Assembly (NCBI GenBank): GCA_023525975.1
Contig: CM042034.1
Coordinates: forward strand, 61,764,279 to 61,828,278
Source: Smallanthus sonchifolius
Lineage: Eukaryota; Streptophyta; Magnoliopsida; Asterales; Asteraceae
Length of the DNA stretch: 64,000 nucleotides
Direction: 5' to 3'
How positions within the stretch are numbered: the stretch's first letter is position 1; every line of letters begins with the position of its first letter. The position numbers were made by a program, and so were the translations under genes. Below, in pieces: positions 42,435-53,729 of this stretch. The notes under the pieces were generated by a model. The model did not search any database and was not told the origin of the DNA. It saw only the letters and a program-made list of their open reading frames with translations.

Positions 42435-44640
42435 CGACTCTTGCAGTCATGTGGATAGTATTGGTGGCTCACTGGGTGTAAGTCTATCCGATGTCCGAGC
42501 AATGGGTGATGCTTCAGGTGCTAGATTGATTTGAAATTCGACTTGTCAATGAGGTGGAAGACCAAGCAGGTCTTTGGGAAATACCTCTGGATATTCACAA
42601 ACGATTAGGATAGTCAACCTTTTTCTCCTCGGATGGCTGCTCGGCGATGAGAGCCAAAGTAGCAGTATGGCCTTTATGTCAGCACTTCTGCGCTCTCATG
42701 AAGGATATGATATATATGGCTGCACCACTCCTTTTGCCTTAGGGCAGAGAGATTTTCTCCACTCAGGAGAGGAAGGCAACAATCATCTCAAGACAGATAA
42801 CCTCGGCTTGGTTCTTAGATAATCAATCCATACCAGCAATTATGTCAAAGCTGCCAAGTGTAATTGGCGTGAGGTCAATGTCAAGCTTATGACCAGTCGA
42901 ACCTAGTTTACATCTCTTATGGTTTTGAGTTGCTTCTATAGCGTACTAAATATCCAATAGAGTTGGTGTACGCCTTTACCAGCAGAAAATTATGAGGTCA
43001 CGATGAGACTTCTAGTGAGACCTGCGCTTATGAGGTAAGCATTGGTCAACACAATGGCTAAGAGGTTCACATGTAGGAAAGATTTTAATGAAATATAGAT
43101 ATCAGGAGTACAAGGGATAGGACGTCTGTTTAAGTATTCGCGTTCAACTGATGATCACTTAGATGAAATCCTTGTTTTCTAATGTCATTAGAACAACTGG
43201 ATCGTTTTGTGAAAGAAGAAGCCCGTTTACAGAGTTTGATACCCTGGGGTATAAATCAAATTAATCTGAGGATTAGTCACCGGATAATGCATTAGGGTCA
43301 ATTGGAATTTATTGTTGGAGTGTAAGGAATAACGTGTTAGCAGGAATGAATTCTTCTAATTCCGCTTACATACTTGGAGTCGATGGGTTTACCATGAGCT
43401 TCTACTAGAGTTTCAATCGAGTTGGTTTCTATGGTCACGTTTGGATGAGAGTCTTAATTTCACTAAGACTCTTACATGAGTGAGATAAAATGATGGATTT
43501 CATTAATGATAGTCCAGTGTGTCCGTAAACACCTTCAACCTGATAGTCGTGTCTATCAATTATTGAACGGGTTTAACTATACCAACTAGTCATTGAGTGG
43601 ATTACAAGAACTTCTACTGATAGTGGAAGTTTAAGTTTGTAGATCACTGCTTAGGACCATTTATCCACACACTAGGTTTCACCAGGACATACATGCACCT
43701 CAAATTACTATTACTTGTGCACCCGTAATGATAATTTGCTTTGCATGCTCACCCTAGTTTTCCCTGTCCTGCGTCAAAATGTCCTTTAGTTTGTATTGCC
43801 GAGTACATAGTGTTTTCATATATGATAAGTCATCGAGAGGCTTAGTTATCAACTATAAGTTGATCAACTAGAATTCATATCAGGATGAGTAGTCAAGAAT
43901 GGTTTGATTCGAGTGTCCACTCGAGTTGAATCATAATACATGAGTCCAATCCAGAGGATTGCAGATGAGAACATGGAACAAACATGTACATGAAATGCGA
44001 CTTAGAGAAATGAAACTAATTCATGGTTACGTCGTACTGGAAGAGGCAAAGTAGCCGTCCCTCCAACTGAGTCAGGAAAGGGTTTGATTATGCAGTGAGT
44101 AATGTTGTCTCAACTTGTGGTCAATCTATCTTCAACAGAATATCAACCAAAGACTCGAGCCCATGGTTCCGGAAAGTGTTGACATCTACGTGTCAATGGA
44201 TTCTGCAATAATGCGTGCAACGTTTTGCCTTCATTCGGCGTATTGTTGCTGGCGGGTACAGTAGGGACTCGCCTCCGACGATCCCAATTCCCAAAGAGAT
44301 ATGCGTTAGTGCTGAGTGTTGTCCATAACATGGACCTGAGAAAGCCCACCATACCCTACGGGTGATGGTGATGTAAGTGACTCCTCCGAAGGCTTCGTCT
44401 CGTTGCCCTCAGACGGGAGTGGATGCTGTTTTGATGATCCCCTGACGGTTGCCACTGGGAATGATGATGCAATGCAAATGATGTGTCCCTTGCCAACTGA
44501 GGGTGATACGGAAGGTATTAACATGCCTGCACTGCAATGTATGTATAGGTGCTATATGTATCAGGTATAAGTGTCCGTGACGTGTAACTAATGTGTGAGG
44601 TTATAGTCTAGTATGCGATCCTAGTTCTCTATAACTAATG
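42435..44640 (-). other. Decayed protease region and unrecognised interior of element 2
   Basis: Near 42440-42960 fragments of the protease-RT linker and protease can be glimpsed in several frames. From 43000 to 44640 I find no gag capsid or zinc-knuckle signature, so this part is either unrelated sequence or decayed beyond recognition. An ORF-rich short stretch near the primer site (44143-44524) has no identifiable domain. Confidence 0.5.
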
Positions 44641-44652
44641 GCTCTGATACCA
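44641..44652 (-). other. Primer binding site, element 2
   Basis: Minus strand TGGTATCAGAGC, three bases inside the 5' LTR. Confidence 0.94.
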
Positions 44653-44655
44653 ATC

Positions 44656-47564
44656 TGTCACACCCCCAAATTTCACTAACGGAGTTTTACCGTTTGGAAG
44701 GTGACACACCAGGATCTCAGTCATTAGTTACATCTAACGACACTATATGGGACTTCAAATGTCATAACATAAAAGTTCAGAGTTAATGCGGAAGCGTAAA
44801 CGTTAAAATGAAGTAAAAAATAATTACACGCAACGAGCGTCAATTAATGTAATTAAATAAATTGTTTAAAATATTCGAAATGAATGATATGACAGTAGGA
44901 CTCCATGCATGTCCTAAGTGCGCAACATGTGCCAAAGCGACCTAAGAAACATGTAAGAAAAAGTGTCAACACGAGGTTGGTGAGTTCACAGGTTTCAAGT
45001 TTGCAATATGCATATCTATAGGTAGCTAGCCTATGTTCATGTCTTACTAAAGCGCTCGCAACCGAAGCTGATTGTTTGTGTTTGTATGCCTCCTGCCAGG
45101 TCTATCAACTCTGGCAAATGTGAGTAGGCTAACATTTCACCCGTTCGACCTCTAATCGAGTTAGCGCGAGTAACGCGGGTGGGCCTTATCAAACCCAGTA
45201 ATACTACTAAACATTACCTCGCTAAGATCCATATTAACGGTTCGATGTATGATGAGGACTTTCTGTGATAGTGTGTCACGCTTAGCCTCAACAGTAATAA
45301 CATATGAATTTCAATAATCTAAAATAGTTGTGTCATGTTTTCTCCCCCAATGGGAAAAACATGTAAAATAATGTTTGTCTGCGTACCTGTTTCTCCCCCA
45401 CGGGTAAAACAGGTAAAAGTATGATAGTTTGTGTGCATGTTTCTCCCCCAACAGGAAAGCGAGTAAAAAGGGGCCGTGAAACTCACCTGAGTTTGAGTAG
45501 TGGATTGGATCACACAAGGATGAGATTAGGTGCACTAGTTTTAGCCTGCACGGCTTACGTATGCCCTAGAATTACAAATATAACAGTTAGGGACATAATG
45601 AGATTTGTGACGACGAAAAGGAAGATTAAACGTCCTAATATACTTAAGATTTACGAGTAGACGAACGTGTCTACGGGAATAAGGATTTCTTAATAAATAA
45701 TTGGAATGAGTATTTCGTGTCGAACTTTTCCAATTTCGAATAATATTAATAAATATGTTCATACGTTTGCCATTTAAAATGGTTAGGAAAATAATATAAC
45801 TATACATATTATTTTTAAGTTCGTAGGTTTAACCAAATAATCTTTTGTGTGTCAAAAATAATAAATATATTATTTTTAATCGATGATGAAAACCGAGGGT
45901 AAATAATATAAATAATTATACTATTTATTTATTTGAAACGTTTCAAAAGGTTTATAAACGTGGTAAAAATAATATAAAAATATATTCTTTTTTAATTGAG
46001 ATCATGGGGTTGAAAATAATGTAAATATATCATTTTATACGAAGTCGCGGTTTGAAAACAATATAGATATATTATTATAAAAATGAGAATAATAATAAAA
46101 ATAGGTTATAATTTCAGACTCGAGCCTTCGGGCGGTCTCCGGAGTTAAAACACATTTATATATTATTATAATAATATTGGAATAGGTTTTTATAAATTTA
46201 ATATAATGAAAAAGCCCTAAAAAATAATGCAGAAGACCGGACTCGAACCCGGGTCTCCTGCCTACAAGTCCAATGTCTTAACCATCACGCCCGCTAGGGT
46301 TTCGCATTATGAAACCGGATTCAAAAGCTTTTAACACAAATCTCTCCTGAGTTCTTCCCTCCCATGCGAACCCGATCCAAACTCCCTCCCCAAACCACTG
46401 AATCTGATCGTGATTAAGCCAAATAACAGAGGGGATTTGTTAATTAGCGGTGTGCGAATGTGTGGGTGGTTTTAATTGTAAAATTACAGAGTTTAAGTTT
46501 GTTAATTTCTTGATCGAAATCCCGAAACCCTAGGTTCATGAACCCAGATTCGAATTTGTTTGATTTGATGATAAAAGTGATTGGGATCATAGGGCTTTTA
46601 CTGATTTGAACATTGCGAAACTACTGATATAAATTAATTTGATTGAGGTCGTGTCAAGATCAGGGTTCGATTAAAACCGACTATGTGATGAACCCTAGAT
46701 ATTGATTATGATCGATTCATTGTTGTGAGCCCTGAAAACGATAGGGTTTTCAATCAATAGGCTAAAAGGAAACTGAGAGTATGTTCAATTACCAGAATGG
46801 ATGTCCAATTGATAGTGCACGACTAAACACAGTCGCGATAACGATGGGTTGGTCCCCGACCTCCCCTGCTGCATCTCCGACGAGATTGATGTGTGCAAAA
46901 GCTTGAGTGGAGTTCGAATGAGGTGTGCAGACGTTCAATTGGTGAATTGGTATACGAATTTGGTGAATCAGATGGTTTTCACTCACTATGTCGACGGTTA
47001 GAACTTTAATACACATAATTTGGTTTAATTTACGCATAATGGTGGTGTTAATTGCTCAATGATGATCGTTTATTGCATTGAAGTGTCTAGCAGTTATCAA
47101 TTCAAACAGAAAACGATTATGCAAAACGAATTTGGTTCAAAAGCTCACGGTTTGACTTTCAGAAATCAACAGAAATCAAATTTGGAATAATTACACATTT
47201 AGTCCTTGTAGTTTCCAGTTTTTAGGTTTAGGAATTGGCAGGAATAGTCCTTGTGGTTAGAATTGAGTTAAGAAGCAAGGTTAGTTGACTTTCAAAAGTC
47301 AACAGGGACACAAATGTTCAATTTTGACTTTAAAAGTCAATTAGAATTGGGTTAGGGCTAATGACACAACTAGTTCCTTTAGTTTTAGTTTAATATTTGA
47401 CAGAATTAGTCCCTTGAGTTAGAGATAGGGTTAAGTAGGTTGAGATTTAACTGGATTATGATAACGGAGTTAATTGGAAAAGTCCGGATTGTCACATCAT
47501 CGCTTAGTTGAAAGATTTTCGTCCCAAAAATTAAAATAAAGAAAAAATTTTTCTAGTTGTCACA
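44656..47564 (-). repeat. 5' LTR of element 2
   Basis: Same structure as 36770-39712. GCGGAAG is at 44788-44794, GGTTGGTGAGTTC at 44975-44987, the acceptor AG at 44942-44943, the tRNA-like module at about 46228-46292 (one base of the ten-base stem altered) and W-box palindromes near 47155-47340. The outer end GTTGTCACA lies at 47564. Confidence 0.92.
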
Positions 47565-47569
47565 TTGTT

Positions 47570-48718
47570 TACATTATGTTTAACAAGAAGTTACATCATT
47601 CGTTCCTAACAAGGAACATATCAATCAGGACTTATAGTTCATGTCATGCCCATCATCTGGATCGTTCATCAGTTCATTCTAGTCCTGGAATGCGCTGTCT
47701 AATGACTACATGTGATGCGGTAAAAAACATTTGATAAAACATGGGTCAGCACAAAGCTGGTGAATTCTTAAACTAAAATAGTTTATTAAAATGACATGTT
47801 AAAGTATCTTGAACACATCCACGAGGTTCCATCCCCAAATTCAAAGATAACTATGAACAATCTTCAGTATATATATAACCAAAGACCATTCCATGGGTCT
47901 TGTCCAACATGTCGTTCCACGGGCAAGTGAAATACAATAAGAGCTTAGAATACATTATGTATAAACAACTAGTACAATCGTTTCAGGATACTCAAAATGT
48001 TTCATAAATCAATCATGCCAGACAAGGTCATGAAAGGGTTAATGCATTACAGTTTAAGAACTCACCTCGGCAGTATTTCGGCTTAATATTCAGTAATATA
48101 CAAACACCTCGGGCAGATTTCCTAGATAAGTTAGTACATTACTTAAGTATGCAAATACAGCTTAATAACTCGTAATCACGGCTTAATAGGAGGTCGGAAC
48201 CTTACCTCAGTACTATCTACGATAACTTGGAGTTGAAATGCTGGAAACCAGACTCTCGTACGTGAACAGGGGCTCGAGAATGATTTATCAGAGAATGTGT
48301 GTGTAATGGATGGTGTGCTTGTGTGTTAAAATGGGCTGAGATCAATCCCCTATTTATAGGGCCAAAGTTGAACCCGTAGCGGACCGCTACACTTGGTGGT
48401 GGCGGTTCGCCACCGCTTCCGACGGTTTAACTGGATTAGGGCACACGTAGCGGACCGTTATGTTCAGGCTTAGCGGTCCGCCACCCTTCCACGCGTCAGT
48501 TTTCCATCGGCGAGTCACAGGGATATGTGTCATCTTCCCCGGGTGTTCCTTAGTCCAAACGTAGCGGATAGCTATGGTCTTGGGTAGTGGTTCGCTACCC
48601 CTTTTATTTTCAGAATTTTCATTTTAAGTCTCCGGACTTTGATTATTTACATATCCAACCCTAAACTTTGAAATTTGGTAACTTCAATCCTTTTTCTAAG
48701 AAAGTTCGAGGTGTTACA
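47570..48718 (-). repeat. 3' LTR of element 4, U3/R part
   Basis: It ends GGTGTTACA at 48718. In element direction: palindromes GTAGCGGACCGCTAC and relatives (48600-48376), TATAAATA (48358-48351), donor GAG|GTAAG (GT at 48205-48204), then GAATTCACCAGC (47767-47756). The polypurine tract TTAAAGGAGGGGAGATT lies just outside (48719-48735). Confidence 0.82.
48376..48602. repeat. Palindrome array upstream of the TATA box in LTR 4
   Basis: A perfect GTAGCGGACCGCTAC (48376-48390) is followed by GGTGGCGGTTCGCCACC (48398-48414) and variants near 48451, 48470, 48559 and 48585. They are immediately upstream of TATAAATA in the element's sense. Confidence 0.85.
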
Positions 48719-48739
48719 AATCTCCCCTCCTTTAAGAAA

Positions 48740-49092
48740 TTCCGTCCTCAAAATTAAGAGGTGAATAGATGAGGGTACTTGGTTCTCATCTGTTCCTCTA
48801 ATTGCCACATCTTGTTGGCTCCGATCTGACTTTGCCATTGAACTAACACAATTGGTATTACTTTCTTTCTCAACATCCGTTCCTGAGTATCTAAAATCTT
48901 GATTGGTTATTCAGTAAAGTGATGTTTGTCGTCTACATGCACATCATCTAGTGCAATAGCCTGAGCTGGGTCAGCTAAACATTTGCGTAAACAAGATACA
49001 TGATATGTATTATGAATCCCTTGTAAAACTTCGGGTAGATCTAACTTATAGGCTACTGCTCCGATTCTTTTCAATGATCTTGTAAGGTCCAA
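48740..49092 (-). pseudogene. Integrase C-terminus and degenerate chromodomain, element 4
   Basis: RIGAVAYKLDLPEVLQG and TYHVSCLRKCLADP are the integrase tail. The following DNA (48740-48905) reads KVIPIVLVQW and RTKYPHLF, the end of a chromodomain-like region, in another frame. Confidence 0.75.
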
Positions 49093-49419
49093 TGTACCTT
49101 GGTCCTAACTTTCCTCGTTTCCTGAACCTTACCACACCTTTCCAAGGTGAAACTTTTAACATCATATAATCCCAGACTTGGAATTCTAACGATCGGCATC
49201 GTTTGTCAGCATAATTTTTCTGACTATCCTAAGCAACCTTTAATCGTTGTTTAATCTGGAATATCTTATCATTTGTTTCATGTATGACTTCAGGTCCAGA
49301 TAACTGACTATCTCCTACCTCAGTCTAATAGATAGGGGTTATGCACTTTCTTCCATATAGTGCTTCGAATGGTGCAGCTTTGATACTTGAGTGGTAACTG
49401 TTATTATAAGAGAATTCGA

Positions 49420-49965
49420 TTAACGGTGGGTGATTATAACACAGGCTCTGAGCATATCTTCTAGAGTTTGAATTGTGCGTTCACTCTGTCCGTCAGTCTG
49501 AGGATTATATGTAGTACTCATGGTAAGTCGAGTTCCCAATTCTTTCAGAAAACTCGTCCAGAATCTAGATGTGAACCGACTGTCTCTATCAGAAATAATA
49601 GACAGTGGTATGCCATGGTGGCTCACAATTTTATTGATATAGATTCTAGCTAACTTATCCATAGAGTATGTCTCATTGATGGGTATAAAATGGGCTGACT
49701 TGGTCAGTCTATCGACCACGACCCATATGGCATTATGTCCATTCTGAGTTCTGGGAAGTTTAGTTACGAAGTCCATTGTAATTTGATCCCATTTCCAGAC
49801 AGGTAATTCTACTTGTTGTAGTTGACCTGCTGGTTTCTGATGCTCAATCTTAACTTGGAGACAAGTCAAGCATTTATCTATATACTGGGCTATTGATCTT
49901 TTCATGTTTGGCCACCAATAATGAGTCTTAAGATTTTTGTACATCTTGTTTACACCAGGATGCAT
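49420..49965 (-). pseudogene. Integrase finger and catalytic core, element 4
   Basis: CLTC finger, MDFVTKLPRTQNGHNAIWVVVDRL, SIISDRDSRFTSRFW and NPQTDGQSERTIQTLEDML are intact in one frame, including the catalytic acidic positions I can locate. A frame break after MLRACVI leads to decayed sequence at 49093-49419. Confidence 0.88.
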
Positions 49966-49974
49966 GGAATATCT

Positions 49975-50829
49975 TCATTTATATGCTTCATCTAATATTT
50001 TTCCTTGAATATCTCCAAACATAGGAATACATATTTTTTGCTCAAATCTCATGATTTCATCATCTCCTCTGGATAGTAACTTCTGTTTTCCAACCATACG
50101 TTGTTTCTTAATGTTTTCTTCTTCTAATGCTTTTGGTTGGATTTCCTTAATCTGCTCCATCAAGTCTAACTTCAGATCTAATCGTAGTGCTTTTACTTTA
50201 ATCGATTGGCTTCGTTCTTTCCGACTTAAAGCATCTGCTACTATGTTTGCCTTCCCGGGATGGTAATCATTAATAAGTTCCATCCACCTCCTTTGCCTCA
50301 TATTTAAATCCTTCTAATTAAAAATATGTTGGAGGCTTTTATGGTCTGAATATATTACACATTTAATACCATACAGATAGTGTCTCCAAAATTTTAAAGC
50401 AAACACTATGGCACCAAGTTCTAGGACATGCGTAGTATAGTTTTTCTCATGAACTTTAAGTTGGCGTGATGCGTAGGCAATAACCTTGTCTCGATGCAGC
50501 AACACACAACCTAGAACAGTTCGGGAAGCATCACAATAGATAACGAAGTCATCAGTCCCTTTAGGTAATGCTAAAATCGGTGCATGACTAAGCTTATCCT
50601 TGAGAATCTTTAGACCTTCTTCCTGTTTGGTGCCCCATTCAAACTTTGTTGCTTTCTGTGTTAAAGCATTCAACGGTTTAGCTATCTTGGAGAAGTACTT
50701 AATGAATCTTTTGTAATAGCCAGCTAGTCCAAGAAAGCTTATACTCTCTGTCGGAGTCTTTGGGGCTTCCCATTTCATAACAGCTTCAATTTTGCTTGGG
50801 TCTACTTGTATTCCTTGCTCATTCACCAT
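49975..50829 (-). pseudogene. RT connection and RNase H, element 4
   Basis: Two frames are separated by TAG at 50314-50316 in the same phase. They contain SFLGLAGYYKRFIKYFS, FVIYCDASRTVLGCVL, KNYTTHVLELGAIVFALKFW, YSDHKSLQHIF and ADALSRKE. The stop is one C-to-T step from Gln. Confidence 0.88.
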
Positions 50830-50841
50830 GTGCCCAAGAAA

Positions 50842-51609
50842 TTATACTTCTTGTTTCCAAAATTCACATTTTAAAAACTTAGCGCACAATCTTTCTTTTC
50901 TCAGGGTTTCTAAAATGATTCTAAGATGCTCCGCATGTTCTTCCTGGCTTCGGGAATAAATGAGAATATCATCGATGAAAACAATAACAAATTTGTCAAG
51001 GAATGGTTTACAAACCCTGTTCATTAGGTCCATAAATGCTGCATGGGCATTTGTTAGACCAAATGACATGACCAGGAATTCATAGTGACCATATCGGGTT
51101 CTAAAAGAAGTGTTAGGTACGTCCTCTTCTTGTACCTTCAACTGATGATATCCTGATCTAAAATCGATTTTGAAAAAGTACTTGGCTCCTTGTAGATGAT
51201 CGAACAGATCATCTATTCTAGGCAATGGATATCTGTTCTTTATAGTCAGCTTGTTTAATTCCCGATAGTCAATACACATCCTCATGCTTCCATATTTCTT
51301 CTATACGAATAGCACTAGTGCTCCTCAAGGGGAAGTACTCGGGCGAATGAACCCTTTATCTAAGAGTTCTTGAATTTGTTTCATAAGTTCCTTTAATTCA
51401 GAAGGAGCTAGATGATAAGGGGACTTGGCAAGAGGCTTGGCTCTAGTAATGAGTTCGATTCGAAAATCGATCTGACGATCAGGTGGAAGACCGGGTAATT
51501 CTTCCGAAAAAACATCCGGGTGATCACAAACTATGGGAATACCCGCAATATGTCCTTCGGGTTTAACGTTTAAAGCATGGAGTAAGAATATATCGTCTCC
51601 CTTAATCAA
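50842..51609 (-). pseudogene. Reverse transcriptase, element 4
   Basis: 51325-51609 holds the linker LPGLPPDRQIDFRIEL and ELLDKGFIRPSTSP. A TGA (one G-to-A step from Trp) and further stops follow. 50842-51285 holds CIDYRELNKLTIKNRYPLP, FKIDFRSGYHQLKV, FLVMSFGLTN and FIDDILIYS. All segments are in the same phase. Confidence 0.88.
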
Positions 51610-51626
51610 TTCTTTCTTAGCCTTTG

Positions 51627-52025
51627 CTATTGAAATAATTTCAATCTTATAGACTCACTATCTCCTTGAATCATCAAACTAGTTTTATCTGGTTTCTTAA
51701 TCTTGATCGTTCTCTGGTCACAATCAATCTGGGCCTGGTATTGGTTTAACCAATCCATCCCTAGGATAAGCTCATATTCATTTAAGTTCATTGGCATTAG
51801 TGTAACTAATACCTTGTCGTCACCAAAATTAATGACACAATCAGGGTACGATTCGGTTATCTTAATTTGTTCACCGCTTGCTGTTTCAACGACATAGGCA
51901 TTAATAAGTGGAATCGGTCTTACGCCTAAATATGGGGTGAATGTATAGGAAACGAAACTTCTATTCGCCCTTGTATCAAATAAAACCTTGGCGTAAATTT
52001 TATTAACTAAGAAAGTACCTGCCAC
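51627..52025 (-). pseudogene. Aspartic protease, element 4
   Basis: VLFDTRANRSFVSYTF replaces the usual DTGA/DSGA catalytic motif with DTRA, so it is likely inactive. LILGMDWLNQYQAQIDC is the conserved flap-side segment. Confidence 0.82.
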
Positions 52026-52222
52026 CTCCTTAGATTTACCTTTTGATTCATCTCCACTTCCTAAGACGAATACTCGTCCGGTCCCTTTATTCTGACCACT
52101 TATTCGGGGTTTAAGTTATTTAGGACAAGAAGTCTTATAATGCCCTATCTCTCCGTAGTTAAAGCATTTAACATTTGGGCATTGGGTTGCAAAATGGCTA
52201 AACTTTTGACAAGTCTGGCATT

Positions 52223-53266
52223 TCATTCCTGATTGGCTCTATCAGGGTTGGAATTGAATCCTCCTCTCCTTGGAAACTTACTATTCCCCGGTTTGAATTT
52301 GTAAACAACCTCATCGGGCTTCGTCTTGTGATCAATCTTTGGTGGCTCTTGAGCTGCCACTTCATCAAACATCACAACACTTTTCTCAATAGCCATATCA
52401 ATTATTTCTAGTGCGATGGATTTTACTAAGGTACGAACCTTAGGAGGTAAACCTTGAATGTAACATTTGACTCTTCTCAACTCAAGAGTAACCAAATGTG
52501 GCACCAGCTTGGCCATTTCATTGAATTTGGTCGTGTACACCTGATGAGTCATGGTTCCTGCTTCGAACCGTAGAAACTCAGCTTCAATCTTATCCACCGC
52601 ATTTTGTGGACAGTATCTTTTCAGAATTAAAGACTTGAGATCCAATACAGCTTCACCTTTTGTCTAATTGACTGACTCCCACCATTCAAGAGCCTCTTCT
52701 TTGAAAGAATGTGCAACAAACTTCACAGCTTGGTCTGTTCTACACTCACTCATCTTTATAACTGCTTCCATGGAAGTGATACACTGCAAGGCTGCAATGG
52801 CATCTTTCTTTCCATTGAAAGGTTTGGGATGACAGTCGCTAAAATTCTTATAATTACATCCTTGACCATGTATTCCAATGCTATGGTTTGTCATTCCAAC
52901 CGTTTCATGATTTCGAATTATGCCTATGTTGTTTCTTAGTGAAGTGGTAAGAAGGATATGCTCTGTTCGAGGAACAGCACCAGTATTACCTTCGTTTCGG
53001 TTTCCTAAGCTGTTATGATTTTCCCTTCTTCTAAGAGCATCATGAAGCATTCCAGGTAGAGTTTTCTGAAGCATACGGGTGACCTCAGATGCCACCGCTC
53101 CCTGGAACTGAGCTTCAGTCATAATGACTTCTTCCACAGTTTGTTGTGGTTCAGTATTCGTATTTACGTTCTCATTTGGATTTGTGTTTGTCGTATCGCG
53201 AGTACGGGACCTAGTATTGTGCATTCTACCCCTACCTCTTCCTTGTCCTCTACCACGTCCTACCAT
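52223..53266 (-). pseudogene. Gag, element 4
   Basis: The start MVGRGRGQGRGRGR (ATG 53264-53266) is followed by Ty3 capsid landmarks PKPFNGKKDAIAALQ, ALEWWESV, LILKRYCPQNAVD, EMAKLVPHLV and CYIQGLPPKVR. One in-frame TAG (52664-52666) is a C-to-T step from Gln. CCHC remnants follow at about 52090-52220. Confidence 0.87.
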
Positions 53267-53300
53267 CTGGTACCTACGTGTGATTCCCTTAGATCTGCTG

Positions 53301-53698
53301 ATATTCAAGGATAAAGTCTTCAATCACTCTCTGAATTGGCGAAAACAATTCAGAAATCAAAACCACACCGAAATGATCAAATCAAAGATGAACAATATGG
53401 ATACTATCAATCACACAAGATGCATATAATCATGATGATTATATTCATTAATCCAGTAATGTAATCAAGTATTAATAGAAGAAACACACATAAATTCTCT
53501 TTGATTAATTTGCAAATCACAATACAAATGAGAATCGTTACTTGAAATACAAAAGACACAACTATTTATACTAAATAAGTTTCGATCGAAATCTCTTGAT
53601 CGAAAAATGTTTTCGACCGAAAACATTTTCCGACCGAAAACTCTAAAGTTATACAAAACTAAATCTAATCGATTTCTATGGACTATTAGGTTCCAACA
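53301..53698 (-). repeat. 3' LTR of the second accessory-ORF element (inner boundary uncertain)
   Basis: Its outer end is clear: plus-strand ...GGTTCCAACA at 53698 followed by a polypurine tract on the minus strand. TATAAATA lies at 53563-53570 (minus sense), and palindromes TTTCGATCGAAA and TTTTCGACCGAAAA (53579-53640) lie just upstream of it. The other boundary, toward the gag of element 4, I could not fix; it lies around 53290-53330. Confidence 0.6.
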
Positions 53699-53713
53699 AT
53701 CTCCCCCTAGTCC
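53699..53713 (-). other. Polypurine tract of the accessory-ORF element
   Basis: Minus strand GGACTAGGGGGAGAT directly before TGTTGGAACC. It is similar in form to the AGGGGGAG tract of the copia-type element. Confidence 0.85.
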
Positions 53714-53729
53714 ACAGAACATCAATTCT

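Larger units (their letters stand above)
36770..47564 (-). mobile_element. Gypsy element 2, complete insertion with very long LTRs
   Basis: The LTRs of about 2.9 kb (36770-39712 and 44656-47564), the primer binding site (44641-44652) and the target duplication ttgtt (36765-36769, 47565-47569) define it. The LTRs are very similar by eye, with scattered substitutions and a roughly 35-base deletion in the 5' copy near 45006. The 4.9 kb interior keeps decayed pol, but gag is not recognisable. It is therefore a gag-less derivative or badly degraded copy that moved recently, probably with help from another element. Confidence 0.93.
36526..53300 (-). mobile_element. Gypsy element 4 (chromodomain-type), carrying element 2 in its 3' LTR
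   Basis: The minus-strand element runs gag (53266-52223), protease (52025-51627), RT (51609-50842), RNase H (50829-49975), integrase (49965 to about 48907), then polypurine tract and 3' LTR. The LTR is split: 47570-48718 and 36526-36769 flank element 2. The 5' LTR is not in the window; a copia-type 3' LTR stands where it should begin, so another insertion separates them. Many stops lie in one frame, most explained by C-to-T change. Confidence 0.85.
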
